In this document: positions 54,437 to 64,000 of the stretch, in pieces
How positions within the stretch are numbered: the stretch's first letter is position 1
How the letters are laid out: every line of letters begins with the position of its first letter
Assembly (NCBI GenBank): GCA_963854735.1
Contig: OY978098.1
Location: forward strand, 1,610,001 to 1,674,000
Length of the DNA stretch: 64,000 nt
Direction: 5' to 3'
Source: Marvania coccoides
Taxonomy: Eukaryota > Chlorophyta > Trebouxiophyceae > Chlorellales > Chlorellaceae
Notes under the pieces: model-generated
Database searches by the model: none
Seen by the model: only the letters and a program-made list of their open reading frames with translations
What the model was told of the DNA's origin: nothing
Program-made: the position numbers and the translations under genes

Positions 54437-56145
54437 ATGCGCACTGCCCTTTTGCTGGGCTTGTGCCTGGCCGCCTGTTTGGCTCCGGGCGAGGCAATGT
54501 ATTCATCGAGTTCTCCTGTCCAGCAACTTACGCCCTCAAACTTCGATTCGGCCACTCAAGGCAAATTCACACTCGTTGAATTTTATGCACCATGGTAAAC
54601 GCCGACCCAAAACTCCTGTTTGCCAACTGAATCTCTCGAACATCTCGTTTTTTCTCCTTGCCTAGCATCTCACTAGTCGCACGTACACTCTCGATCTGCA
54701 TCAGGTGTGGGCATTGTCAAAAGCTGACTCCTGAATGGGAGAAGGCTGCGAATGCTCTGAAGGGAATCGTGGGCGTGGCGGCAGTGGATGCCGACGCCCA
54801 CGGCTCCCTGGGGCAGACCTGGGGCGTGAAGGGCTTCCCCACCATCAAGCTGCTGTACACCAACAGCGCCGGCGTGGTCAAAGCGGTTGATTACCAGGGC
54901 GGCCGCACCGCCAAAGAAATCGTCACATGGGCAATGGGCCAGGCACAGAAGCTGGCGTTGGGCCGGCTGGGCGCCAAGCCTGGAGCCAGCAGCTCTGGCG
55001 GCGGCGGCGGTGGAGGCGGTGGTGGCGATGAGTTTTACTCTGGTACATCTGTCGTCACCCTCAGCGACGCCAACTTCCACTCCCAGGTCGTGGACTCCGA
55101 CGAGCTCTGGTTTGTGGAGTTTTACGCCCCCTGGTGCGGACACTGTGCTGCCTTGAAACCGGACTGGATCTCTCTCGCGTCCTCTCTCGATGGGAAAGTC
55201 AAGGTGGGAGCCGTCGACTGCACCACCAACAAGCAGACCTGCTCCGAGTTTTCCGTTCGCGGGTTCCCCACCCTCAAGTTCTTCGGCATCAACAAGGACC
55301 GCCCGGAGGCGTACGAGGGCGGCCGCGACCTGGCGGCGCTGTCAGCGTATGCCACCGACAAGTGGTCTAGGGATCAGCCGCCCCCTGAGGTGCGTGAGCT
55401 CACCGACTCGGAGGTGTGGGTGGAGCACTGCACCGGGCACGCCGCCGACCCTTCAATCAACCTGAAGGCGGTGAAGGCCAAGCAGCTGTGCCTGGTGGCG
55501 TTCCTGCCCCACATCCTGGACACCAGCGCGACGGAGCGGCAGGCGCAGCTGGACATGCTCAAGCAGGTGTCGGCCAGCTACAAGGAGCGGCCGTTTGCGT
55601 GGTTCTGGGCGGAGGGAGCCTCGCAGCCGGGGCTGGAGGCCAATGTGGGCGTCGGGTAAGCTCTTTCCTCTCCTAATTTGCCTAGTAAAATAAAACGCAG
55701 ACCCACGAGTAGGAACCGTGCACCTACTGTAGGGCGTCCTTCCCCTGTGGGTCTCTTTAAATCTTATTTTTGTTGAGAAATAAGACAGAGCTTAATTATC
55801 CTTGGTGCTTATTGGGCATATGAAAAAGACCCACTCATCATTTCCCGTACCCCTTTTTTTTTTAACTTCTTCTGCAGAGGCTACGGCTACCCTGCGTTCA
55901 TCGCCCTTAACCCCGAGAAGGGCAAGTTTGCGTCGCTGCGTGGCAGCTTCAACGCAGGCGCGGTGAAGGAGTTCATGGACGCCGTGCGCACGGGCAGGGA
56001 GCGGGTGGCGGCTTTGGAGGGCAGCATGGCGGAGATAAAAAACACTTCGCCATGGGACGGCAAGGATGGAGAGGCAGCGGTGGAAGAGGAGTTCTCGCTG
56101 GAGGATCTGGGCATCGGAGGCGCCAGCGGCGATAGGGAGCTTTAA
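54437..56145 (+). CDS. PDIA6: Protein disulfide isomerase, PDIA6/P5-like
   Basis: Three exons (54437-54594, 54705-55655, 55878-56145), 458 aa. The signal peptide is MRTALLLGLCLAACLAPGEA. Two thioredoxin domains each have a WCGHC active site; the first Trp codon is split by intron 1. They are joined by a Ser/Gly linker with a ten-Gly run. A non-catalytic C-terminal thioredoxin-like domain follows, with the conserved GYGYPAFIALNPEKGKFAS block. It should catalyse disulfide formation and isomerisation in the ER. The C-terminus is an acidic helix ending GDREL rather than KDEL/HDEL. Confidence 0.93.
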
Positions 56146-56512
56146 AATGGAGTACTGAGGAGTCCAATAAAGGCGTCCATTCGATATTGTAAGTGACCAC
56201 CATGTTGACATGGACAATGGCGACGACGGCGGTATATACGAGCCGCCGCGCACACAGGGATGAAGGAATAGAAAGTTTGAGACTCAATACACAGGCACGC
56301 TGTATTTATAGAATGTTGAGCAGCAGCAAAATTGAAAAAAAAATGAATTTGTCTCCAGGCAGAAACAGGCACACGAACAAAGAAAGACAAAACCGAACGG
56401 TCGGTGGGACAGCGTTGTATCAAGACTGTTTTTTTTTCTCCTCTCAGGTCATTGCGCACCTCTTCCCCCGGTTTGAAACTTAATTTTAAAAGATTGAGGC
56501 CGCGTGGGACGC
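56146..56512. other. Convergent intergenic region
   Basis: About 370 bp of 3' flanks. No feature seen. Confidence 0.5.
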
Positions 56513-57346
56513 TCAGTCCCTGCTGCCGAAGATGGATCCCAGCACCGACCCTCCGCCCTTCTTGGATCCGATAGTTTTCTTGGCGGTCTTGCCCGTGGCC
56601 TTGGCAGCGGGCTTGCCGCCCTTGGGGGCGCTGGTGGGGATGGAACCGCTGCCGCCGAAGAAAGGGGTGTCCTTGAGTCCAACCTCATAGCCGGCAAAAG
56701 AGTTGGAGTCCTTGGCTCCCGCCTCCACCATGAACTCAGCAAAGCCAGGGTCAAGGGCGTTGACAGCAAAGGCGCCGCCGGCCACCACCACCAGGGAGAT
56801 GGGGAGCACCAGGGGCTTAAAGTCGAAGCCCTCGGAGGTCTCAGCAGCAGCGGGGGCCTTCTTGGCCTTGGTGGGGGCGGCAGCCTTCTCGCCCTTGGCG
56901 GCGGGCGCGGGGGAGGTGTTGTTGACAAAATTCTTGACCTCGGGCTGGACCAGGATGACCTTGGCGTCCACGGAGGGGGCACCCACGAAGAGGGCAGCAG
57001 CGGCAAGGCCAGCGGCCAGGGACGCCAAAGGAGCCCTGCGGTCGGCGCCTGAGGAGAGGGGAGGAACCGATAATTGAGGGTTAATTGGTGCTGTTTAGGG
57101 TAAATGTGCTATGAAAACGAGCGTATCTCCGGGAGAAAAAAAATAAGATGATCAAGCCTCGAGCAACCAGCCAGAGCGGCGACGATGGGGATTGCTGACC
57201 ACCCATCGACGCAGTAATCGTTCAAATTGTACCATCGGCAGCGTCAAAGACTCACTCTGGTGAGCGCACGACACAACGAGAGCCCGCTTTTGAGGCCGAG
57301 CCACAACGGCGGGGGCAGCCACAAACGCCTGCGCAACGGTCTGCAT
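56513..57346 (-). CDS. Plastid-targeted small membrane protein, unknown
   Basis: Two exons (57346-57256 and 57048-56513), 208 aa. The N-terminus (MQTVAQAFVAAPAVVARPQK) is a typical algal chloroplast transit peptide. It is followed by RRAPLASLAAGLAAAALFVG and an APSVDA site, which together look like a bipartite thylakoid-lumen signal. The mature part has a Lys/Pro/Ala-rich linker, one hydrophobic helix (PLVLPISLVVVAGGAFAV), a conserved-looking GFAEFMVEAGAKDSNSFAG segment, and a basic Gly/Lys tail. A thylakoid location is inferred; I do not recognise the family. Confidence 0.72.
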
Positions 57347-57445
57347 TTTTATTCCTTGATATAAAATGCACGCGATCGGGCCGAAAATGTCTAGAACACG
57401 AGCGGGCGAGGGACATTGCCGAGGATGAGGGAGCACTTTCTTAAT

Positions 57446-58060
57446 TTTTTTTTTATTTTTTTTTTGAGAAAAACATATTTTCAAGGAAAACATAGGTGTT
57501 TAGCTATGTTTTTCCTTGATCTTATGTAACATATTTTCAAGGAAAAACATAGCGCTACTTTAGCTACGATTTTCCTTGTTTATATGTTTTTCTGCTCTGA
57601 TTTCCTTTGAAAAACATATTTTCAAGGAAAAACATAGCTACTTTGGCTATGTTTGTCCTTGATCTTATGTTTTTCTGCTCTGATTTCCTTTGAAAACATA
57701 TTTTCAAGGAAAAACATAGCTACTGTAGCTATGTTTTTCCTTGATCTTATGTTTTCTGGTATGTTTTTTGAGAAAAACATTTTTTCGAGGAAAACATTGG
57801 TCGTTTAAAGTATTTTAGCTATGTTTTTCCTTGTTTATATGTTTTTCTCTGAAAAAAAAAACAGAAAAACATAAGATCAAGGAAAAACATAGCTACAGTA
57901 GCTGCGTTTTTCCTTTGTAAATACGTTTTTCTCAAACAAAAAAAAGCCACAGCCATGTTTTTCCTTGAAAGTATGTTTTTCCTTGAAAATATGTTTTTCT
58001 CAAAAACAAAAACAGAAAAACATAAAATTAAGGAAAAACATAGCTAAACACCTATGCAGC
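57446..58060. repeat. Palindromic satellite array with inverted ends
   Basis: About 600 bp made of repeated ~80-bp units built from AAAAACATATTTTCAAGG, a palindromic core (AAGGAAAAACATAGCTAC paired with GTAGCTATGTTTTTCCTT), CTTATGTTTTTC and TGCTCTGATTTCCTTTG. Units change orientation near 57.85 kb: the left end (57491-57526) and right end (58021-58056) are 36-bp reverse complements with two mismatches. The whole array can therefore fold on itself at two scales. The right end runs into the WD40 gene and contains its last codons and stop. Confidence 0.85.
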
Positions 58061-59743
58061 TAAAACCCAGCCTTTCCCGGCTGCACCGGACGACGCCAGC
58101 CGCCCCGCCCGCCGCCAGCCATGTGCTGCCTTCCGCCGCCACCTCAGGCCCCCACGCCACCTTGTGCAGCGCCTGCAGCCCATCCAACACCACCCCCACC
58201 ACCTTCTCCAGCTTCTCCACCCCCTTTTCAGCCTTGAGATACACGCCGGCGTTGTCCCCTTGCGCAGCCAGCTGCTGCCCGGTCAGCACGCGCAGCGCCA
58301 CCCCCTCCTCCGCGTGCATCGCCCACAGCGGCACGTGGTCGCTGCGTTTGCGGTTGTCCCAGTACAGATCGACCCCCCCCACCGCCACAACGCCGTCCTC
58401 TCCTCCGTAGGCAACGTGCGACCCCTTGGGGTGGGCGCTGACGCTCCAAATGGCGCCCTGGTTCTTGCCGCGGAAGATGTAGGTGGCGGGGGGCTTGGAT
58501 TGGCCGGTGATCTGCTCCCGCACCGCCCTGGAGTCCAGCAGCAGCCCCTTGAGAGAGGCGTCCTCCATGGCGGCCATGACGCCAAAGGGGCTGGTGGAGA
58601 TGGCGATGTCGAGGATGGTGCAGGTGGACATCTGGTGGTGGAATGCAGGACAGAAGGGGTCCCTACAGTCCCACACTTTGACGGTGCCCTCGTGGCCTGC
58701 GGTGACAAACATGCTGCGGTGGGCCAAGTCGATGGTCTGGGGGCGAGGGGGCAGCCAGTAGGCAGCGCGCAGGGGCTGCACATCCGCAGGGAAGTGGCAC
58801 AGCAGCCGCAGGCCCAGCGGGCGGCCCTGCTCGCCCGTGACGTCGGGATCCAGCTTCAGCACCGCCACCGTGCCATCCCAGCACCCCACCAGCAGCAGAT
58901 CGTAGGGTGCCACCGGAAGCCAGTCCAACCGACACGCCAGGCTGCCGGCGAGGTGGCGAGCGGTCAGGGTGGCCACGGGGGCGGGGGTGGCAACGTGGAA
59001 AGCACCTGGTGGCAGAGGAGCGCCATCACTTTCACCAGCAGCAGCAGCTAGAGAAGAGGGCTTGGGCACCGCCCAGACGCGTAGCGTGCCGTCCCCCAGC
59101 ACCGCCGCCAGCAGGCCCATCCGCGGCAGCGCGCCAGGGGCTGTTGTGTCGGCAGCGGAGGAGCAGCACGCTTCGGGCGCTGGGCACCACCTGCAGTGCC
59201 ACGCCACCCCACCATCGTGGCCCACCGCCAGCGCCATGCGAGGCAGCGGCTGGGCGTGGTCGCTGGGCGCGCCCTGTGGCGTGGGAACCTCCCACAGCTG
59301 GATGCAATTGGGGGCGGAGATGGGGACGCCTACTTGGTGCAGTGGCTGCTCCGGGGGGTGGCTCCCTATAGCCAGGTGCACCGCATGCACGCCCGGGTCG
59401 GAGCGGCAAGGCAGCGCGGGGGCGGGGCACCAGTCCAGCGCCCACACGGGGCCGCCGGCGTGCAACAAGACGTCGTTGGCGTCGGCCGCAGCGCCGTCTG
59501 CGGTGGGCAAGGTGGCGATGGCCTCAAATTTGCCGAGGCTGACGGCGTCGTTGCCGGTGTTGGGCAGCAGCAAGGGGTGGGATTCGTCGGAGCCGGGGCA
59601 GTAAGCGGCCCAGTTGCTGCAGATGGTGAAAAGATGGGGGTTTAAATGAGGTTTGAGGGCGTGATTTGATGAAAGGGCATCGTAGCGCACTCTATGGGCC
59701 GCCACGCCTCCTTGTCCGGGCTCCAGTTTTCAAATAATGACAT
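58044..59743 (-). CDS. WD40 protein, TFIIIC subunit (GTF3C2/TFC6)-like
   Basis: Two exons (59743-59691 and 59616-58044), 541 aa. The first exon (MSLFENWSPDKEAWRPI) was found because it joins in phase to NWAAYCPG. WD-type repeats include GGPVWALDWCPAP, CIQLWEVP, LAAVLGDGTLRVWAVP, DLLLVGCWDGTVAVLKLD, FVTAGHEGTVKVWDCRDPF and GAIWSVSAHPKG. The 'GGPVWALDWCP ... AIGSHPPE' block is shared with GTF3C2/TFC6 of the pol III factor TFIIIC, so a role in pol III initiation is inferred. The last codons and TAG lie inside the neighbouring palindromic array. Confidence 0.78.
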
Positions 59744-60004
59744 TTTTAAAATAAAAAAAAGTTAAAGTTCAAAAGAGAAGCAAGGCATACAGCTCAAATT
59801 GTGGGGATGATTTTAAATTGAATTTGATCTAAAATCGGGGTTGTGCAAATGATTTTTTGAGCAGGGAAATATTATTGCTTACAATTGTGCTCCCCCAGCT
59901 ATCCATTTATTAAACTGTAATTTATACATACCACGCTCTTTGTTTCCATACTCTGAAGAGAGAAAACGCGGGATACTGTCTCTGAAAAGTTGCAGCTTTT
60001 AAAC

Positions 60005-60146
60005 ATGCAGACTTTTCTGCCAAAAGCAACCTTCTTGCCGTCGGCACGGCCCCCTGTGTATCGGGGAGGACGGCAGCACATTCCATGCCGATCAGCAGGA
60101 AAAGAGACTGGGCGGCTGCTTCGAGACGGTACGTACCGTGCTGTGC

Positions 60147-60212
<66 letters not shown>

Positions 60213-60773
60213 CTTTTGTTTTAACCTCTCCTGCATGTAGTCAATCTCAATTCCTCCTTCCTTTCTCTCCCCCCTCAAAATGTAGCTCTGACGCAGCCCA
60301 AGCAGGGCACCAACCTCACGCTGCTGGCCGCCGGCAACTACCTCCGCTCCCTGGGCATCGCCAACCAGACAGACGTTACTCGCATCCTCGACATCCTCAC
60401 CAACCCCAACTCGCTGTTTGGCACCAAGGGAGGAAAGAAACCCGTCAACCCTTACGCTCGCAGAATCACAGTGGACGAGATGCAAGCAGTGGTTGATTTT
60501 CTGACGGCGGTGCTGCCCGCGGACACGGTCGTGGGCGTCATTCTTGAGTTCCCCCAGGTGTTGAGCTACTCGGTGTCCGATCGCCTGCAGCCCTTTTTCG
60601 AGTTTCTCGAAGCTGAAGTTGGACTTCCTAAAGAAAAAGTGGGGCAGGTGGTCAGCCGGAGGCCGGCGCTGCTGGGGCTGCAGAAGGGCGCGGCGGAGCG
60701 GCTGGTGGAGTACCTTCAAGTGAATGGTTCGGACAAAGAAGAAATTGTGCGATTGCTGGAAACAACGCTCTGA
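60005..60773 (+). CDS. mTERF-family protein, probably organellar
   Basis: Two exons (60005-60128 and 60286-60773), 203 aa. The N-terminus (MQTFLPKATFLPSARPPVYR) looks like a chloroplast or mitochondrial transit peptide. The body has helical mTERF-type repeats with the characteristic Pro: VVGVILEFPQVLSYSV, FFEFLEAEVGLPKEKV, VVSRRPALLGL. mTERF proteins bind organellar nucleic acid and tune transcription or splicing. It is short for the family, with two or three repeats. The intron carries a long CT microsatellite (60151-60207). It is head-to-head with the WD40 gene (261 bp). Confidence 0.82.
60151..60207 (+). repeat. (CT)n microsatellite in mTERF intron
   Basis: About 28 uninterrupted TC repeats between the GT donor and the AG acceptor; they probably extend the polypyrimidine tract. 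Expected to be length-polymorphic. Confidence 0.95.
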
Positions 60774-61227
60774 TTTTTTTTGGGATTGTTAGAATTCTTT
60801 TTGGTTACAAGGTGTCGCGCAGTTGGCCCAAGTCGTCTTAACCCAGGGTTGCCGGTGTGCTTAAGCTGGGCTGTATTTTTCAAGGCTGTACAGTCTGCAG
60901 TGAGTTGGGGTGGCAAGGTGAAAAAACAGCTGAACGCTTCTAGCCCCATACGCCGCCCGACATGCTGCATGATAATGCAGCACGTTTCAGTCCCGCGCTT
61001 GGCCACATGCACCCCTGAAAGCTCGCAGCTGTCTGCACATTTACCAAGGGAAATTCAAAATTCAGAAGTCAGGACGCGGGACTCCGTGTTGAAGATTTTG
61101 ACTTTGTTTGCTTGCATATTCAAATCATTGTCCTTAAATCAGCATAAGAGGCGCCCTCTTAGGAGGCGCCCGCAAAGAGGAAATTTAAGATCAATTTCTG
61201 GTGGTGGTACTCGAAACGCATCTCGCA
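60774..61227. other. Intergenic
   Basis: About 450 bp holding the mTERF 3' flank and the ABCG promoter. Two GAGGCGCC boxes (61149-61171) occur here. Nothing else seen. Confidence 0.45.
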
Positions 61228-64000
61228 ATGGGCCCCCGCCCGTGGGCTCCTCATTTTTTAGTATTTTTTTCTCTCTACATTGCTTCGGCCTGCGCCCAAG
61301 GCTGCCAGGTGGTCCTGCAACTCTGGCCAGCCAACTCCACGGTTTCGCTCGGCGGCGCGCTTGTGGCGCCCGTGCAAGCGCCTTTGGAGCCTGGAAATCC
61401 TGGGGCGGCGACTGGCTTGTCTGGGGATCTGGTCGCCAATTTAGACCCCTGCCCCACTGACGCTGCAGCGCTGGCGTCGGCTCTTTCCTCCGCCCAACTT
61501 TCCACCACGCTTTCCACCGGGCCGCTGCTGTTCTACCCCTCGGAGATCTCCGTCAAGAACGACTTCGCCACCTTAGAGTGGCAGGAGGTGGGCTTGAACG
61601 CCTCCGTGCAGCTGAGCTCCGTCGGTGCTTCCACGGTGCAGCTCATTTTTGCAGAGGGCTGGGTCAACAACACCTCCCTGCTCACCCCCAACGGCGAGCG
61701 TCTCGACCCCATTGGGATCAATGGCACCAATGTCACGACAGCAACGGTGCAGGCCAACGGCGCAGAGGTGACGCTCACATTGACTGACTTTGTCGTCACA
61801 ATGCCGTCTTCTTACACGTAAGCGCACCTCACAATCCCCTGCTCGAACTTTACGCGTTCGATTTTGAGGTTTCCTATTTTAGTTTCCATAAAAAACCGGT
61901 AGCAAAAACAACGAATTCTCGCAGACTTTAAACCCTCTGATAATTAAGCTCGTACCCAGGAATGCATGTATGTCTCAACCCCAAACTCGCCTTCTTCTTC
62001 TCAGTGGAACCCTTAATGGCGCCCCTTTGGAGGGTCTCACGAACTATGTGCTGTCGGGCACCATCGTGGCATCCACCGCAGTGGGCTGCCCCTCAGACTG
62101 CGGAGCAAATGGCCGATGTGCAGCCCTGGAAGACGGCACTGCCAACTGCCAGTGCGCATGCGGCTGGAGCGGCGCCGCCTGCGACGTGCCCTCTGGGTTC
62201 TGCCCCGTCTTCCCTTCAGACGCGGGTGCAGCAGCAGCAAATTGCCCCACCCTCCCGCCTGCCCCGCCGCCCGACTCCACCCCCTGCAGCAGCGGCGCCC
62301 AGTGCACGAGCTGGGAGCAGTGGAACGCCACCTCGGGGGGGTGTCAGTGCTTGGAGGGGTGGGGCGGTCCAGGATGCGACGCCTGTGAGACCAACGATGC
62401 CTGCGGCACCAGATTTTCAAATGACGGGGCCACCTGCAGCTCCTCCCGTCTCTACACCGCCGAGACCGTGTACAAAGCCTACACCTGCGACCTGGAGGGG
62501 TCTGGGCTGGATGATGTCATCGAACCTGGAACTTTTTTTGTAAGCTGCAACACGACTGCACCAACGGTTGCCGGCAGCGGCGGCGGCGCCGGGGGCGCTA
62601 CCGTGGCGGACGGTTCCTTTTGCACGGTGGACTTTGCGCTCAAGGGCCGCGGCAACAACCCCGTCTCGTGCAAGTCCTCGCTGTGCGCATTCCAGTCCAA
62701 CTCGTCGATTGTCAATTGTACGCTCTTTTTCATATTGCCGTGCATATTTCATTTCTTTCTAGTATGTGCTCACCATGCAGTCCCTTCTTTTCGAATTAGA
62801 GCGCTACTTGCTTATTTCCCCCCATCAAACTGTACAAAATGCTAAGGAAACTTTGCACTCCATTTCTTTTTCTTTATCACATGATGCAGGCCAGACCACT
62901 TCGTGTTCCTGCCGCTCCGCCTGCCCCGACCTGGCGGGCGTGTTTGCACGGATCGAGGGCCAGCCCACGGTGATTGACTGCGACGATGCTGGGCAGTGCG
63001 TTTTCGACATCAAAGACTTCTTCGTGACGCTCAAAGCGCCATGCACCAACCACGCCTGCCTGGTGCCGGGCTACGTCATGGAGGAGGGAGCCTTCACTTA
63101 CTCGCCAGACAAAGACTACAACCCCCTGCTGGCAGCGCTGCCGCTCATTGCGCTGGTCACAGTTGCAGCGGTGCTCACGGCGCACATGCTGGTGAATCGG
63201 CCCTTCTTCAAAGCCTCCGCCGTGCAAGATGACGTCATCTCGACAGTGGGGGGTGCGGCGTCTGCCAAGGCGGGCTCCCGGCTGCACCCTGTCGACCCCG
63301 TCGGTGAACTTTCTTTTACAGACATCTGCAGCATGGTGAGGCTCCCTGGCGGAGCCATTTTGAACCCATTGCAGCACGTTTCGGGCGTGGTGAGAAACGG
63401 GGAGCTGGCGGGCGTGCTGGGGCCTTCTGGCGGCGGAAAAACTTCTCTGCTCTCTGTCTTGGTGGGCAGCGCTGAGGACCGCAGCAGCTCTGCGTCCGTG
63501 AGCGGCACCGTGACGTTGGACGGCGCTCCCCTGGATGCAGCTCTAGCTATGAAGATGGCGTACTGTGCGCAAGACTCGACGCTGCTACCGACGCTCACCG
63601 TTGAAGAATGTGTGCGCTACTCTGCGCTGCTGCGCCTGCCGCGAGGCACCTCCGCGGCGGACGTTGCGACCGTGGTGAGCGGAGTTCTGGAAGAGCTGGG
63701 GCTACAGAAAATCAAGGGTTCGCAGGTGGGCGGTTCATCAGGGCTGCGGGGGGTGTCAGGCGGGGAGCGCCGCCGCGTGGCCATCGCCATGGAGCTGGTC
63801 ACCAACCCCGCCATATTGGTGTGCGATGAGCCCACCTCAGGGCTGGATTCCTACACTAGCTACAGCGTGATGCGCATTTTAAAGACCGTGGCGGCGTCTG
63901 GCCGCATCGTCATCATGTCCTTCCACCAGCCCTCACCAGCTATGTTTTCGCTGCTGGACCGCGTGTTTCTGATGGTGCAGGGGCGCTGCGCGTTCGCGGG
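61228..64000 (+). CDS. ABCG-type transporter with EGF-containing ectodomain (5' part)
   Basis: Exons 61228-61817, 62005-62717 and 62890 to the window end, in phase; the gene continues to the right. The signal peptide (HFLVFFSLYIASACA) leads a large N-glycosylation-site-rich ectodomain, EGF-like modules (CGANGRCAALEDGTANCQC, CQCLEGWGGPGC) and more Cys pairs. A transmembrane helix (LAALPLIALVTVAAVLTAHM) and an ABCG nucleotide-binding domain follow: Walker A GPSGGGKTS, Q-loop YCAQD, signature VSGGERRR, Walker B ILVCDEP. The layout matches the plant ABCG24/28 group with an N-terminal ectodomain. The C-terminal membrane domain lies outside the window. Substrate unknown. Confidence 0.92.

Noticed and set aside
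57446..58060. CRISPR-like reading of the regular repeats
   Set aside because: Repeats are palindromic satellite units without unique spacers, in nuclear eukaryotic DNA next to a spliced gene.
61149..61171. Two GAGGCGCC boxes as a transposon end or operator
   Set aside because: Only 8 bp repeated twice; could be chance in GC-rich DNA.

Overview
The window is nuclear DNA from a photosynthetic eukaryote, most likely a green alga (Chlorophyta; a trebouxiophyte-like or similar GC-rich lineage is my inference). Coding DNA is GC-rich and introns and intergenic DNA are AT-rich. Introns are short and GT-AG, with two GC-AG exceptions. Several proteins have plastid-type N-termini, and one gene is a plant cysteine oxidase. 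A DNAAF1/ODA7-type dynein assembly factor implies a ciliated stage, now or in the recent past. I rebuilt exon structures by hand; nearly every junction keeps phase and restores a recognisable family domain.

Layout. 1-4.2 kb is accessory DNA: a broken unknown ORF running into a perfect 224-bp inverted repeat, a 5'-truncated non-LTR retrotransposon tail, small hairpins and orphan exons. 4.2-12.7 kb holds an SDR oxidoreductase, the DNA polymerase delta subunit POLD4, a large TSP1/EGF single-pass receptor-like protein and a small secreted protein. 13-25.3 kb is dense housekeeping: NAA35 (NatC), CDK5RAP3/C53, a two-cistron CHCH-CCNDBP1 unit, tubulin cofactor C, pseudouridine-phosphate glycosidase, RNA 3'-phosphate cyclase and a plant cysteine oxidase. 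26-37 kb holds a secreted His-rich VWD/root-cap-like protein, a dynamin, deoxyhypusine hydroxylase, a GST-like CPYC protein and an unknown protein. 37.7-48.9 kb holds DNAAF1, elongin C, a second copy of the retrotransposon tail, an orphan two-exon fragment, a second two-cistron unit (50-aa membrane protein plus BCD1) and a 1904-aa coiled-coil protein. 49-64 kb holds a Rad7-like LRR protein, a GAF-like/membrane protein, a PDI, a plastid membrane protein, a palindromic satellite array, a TFIIIC-like WD40 protein, an mTERF protein and the 5' part of an ABCG transporter.

Organisation. Genes are compact and often divergent: at least seven head-to-head pairs have start codons under 350 bp apart, which suggests shared bidirectional promoters. 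The most notable observations are two candidate bicistronic transcription units. In one, a 50-aa CHCH protein stops in an ATGA overlap with the start of a CCNDBP1-like protein. In the other, a 50-aa membrane protein stops 13 nt before BCD1. Next is the ~600-bp palindromic array at 57.45-58.06 kb, whose right arm supplies the stop codon of the WD40 gene.
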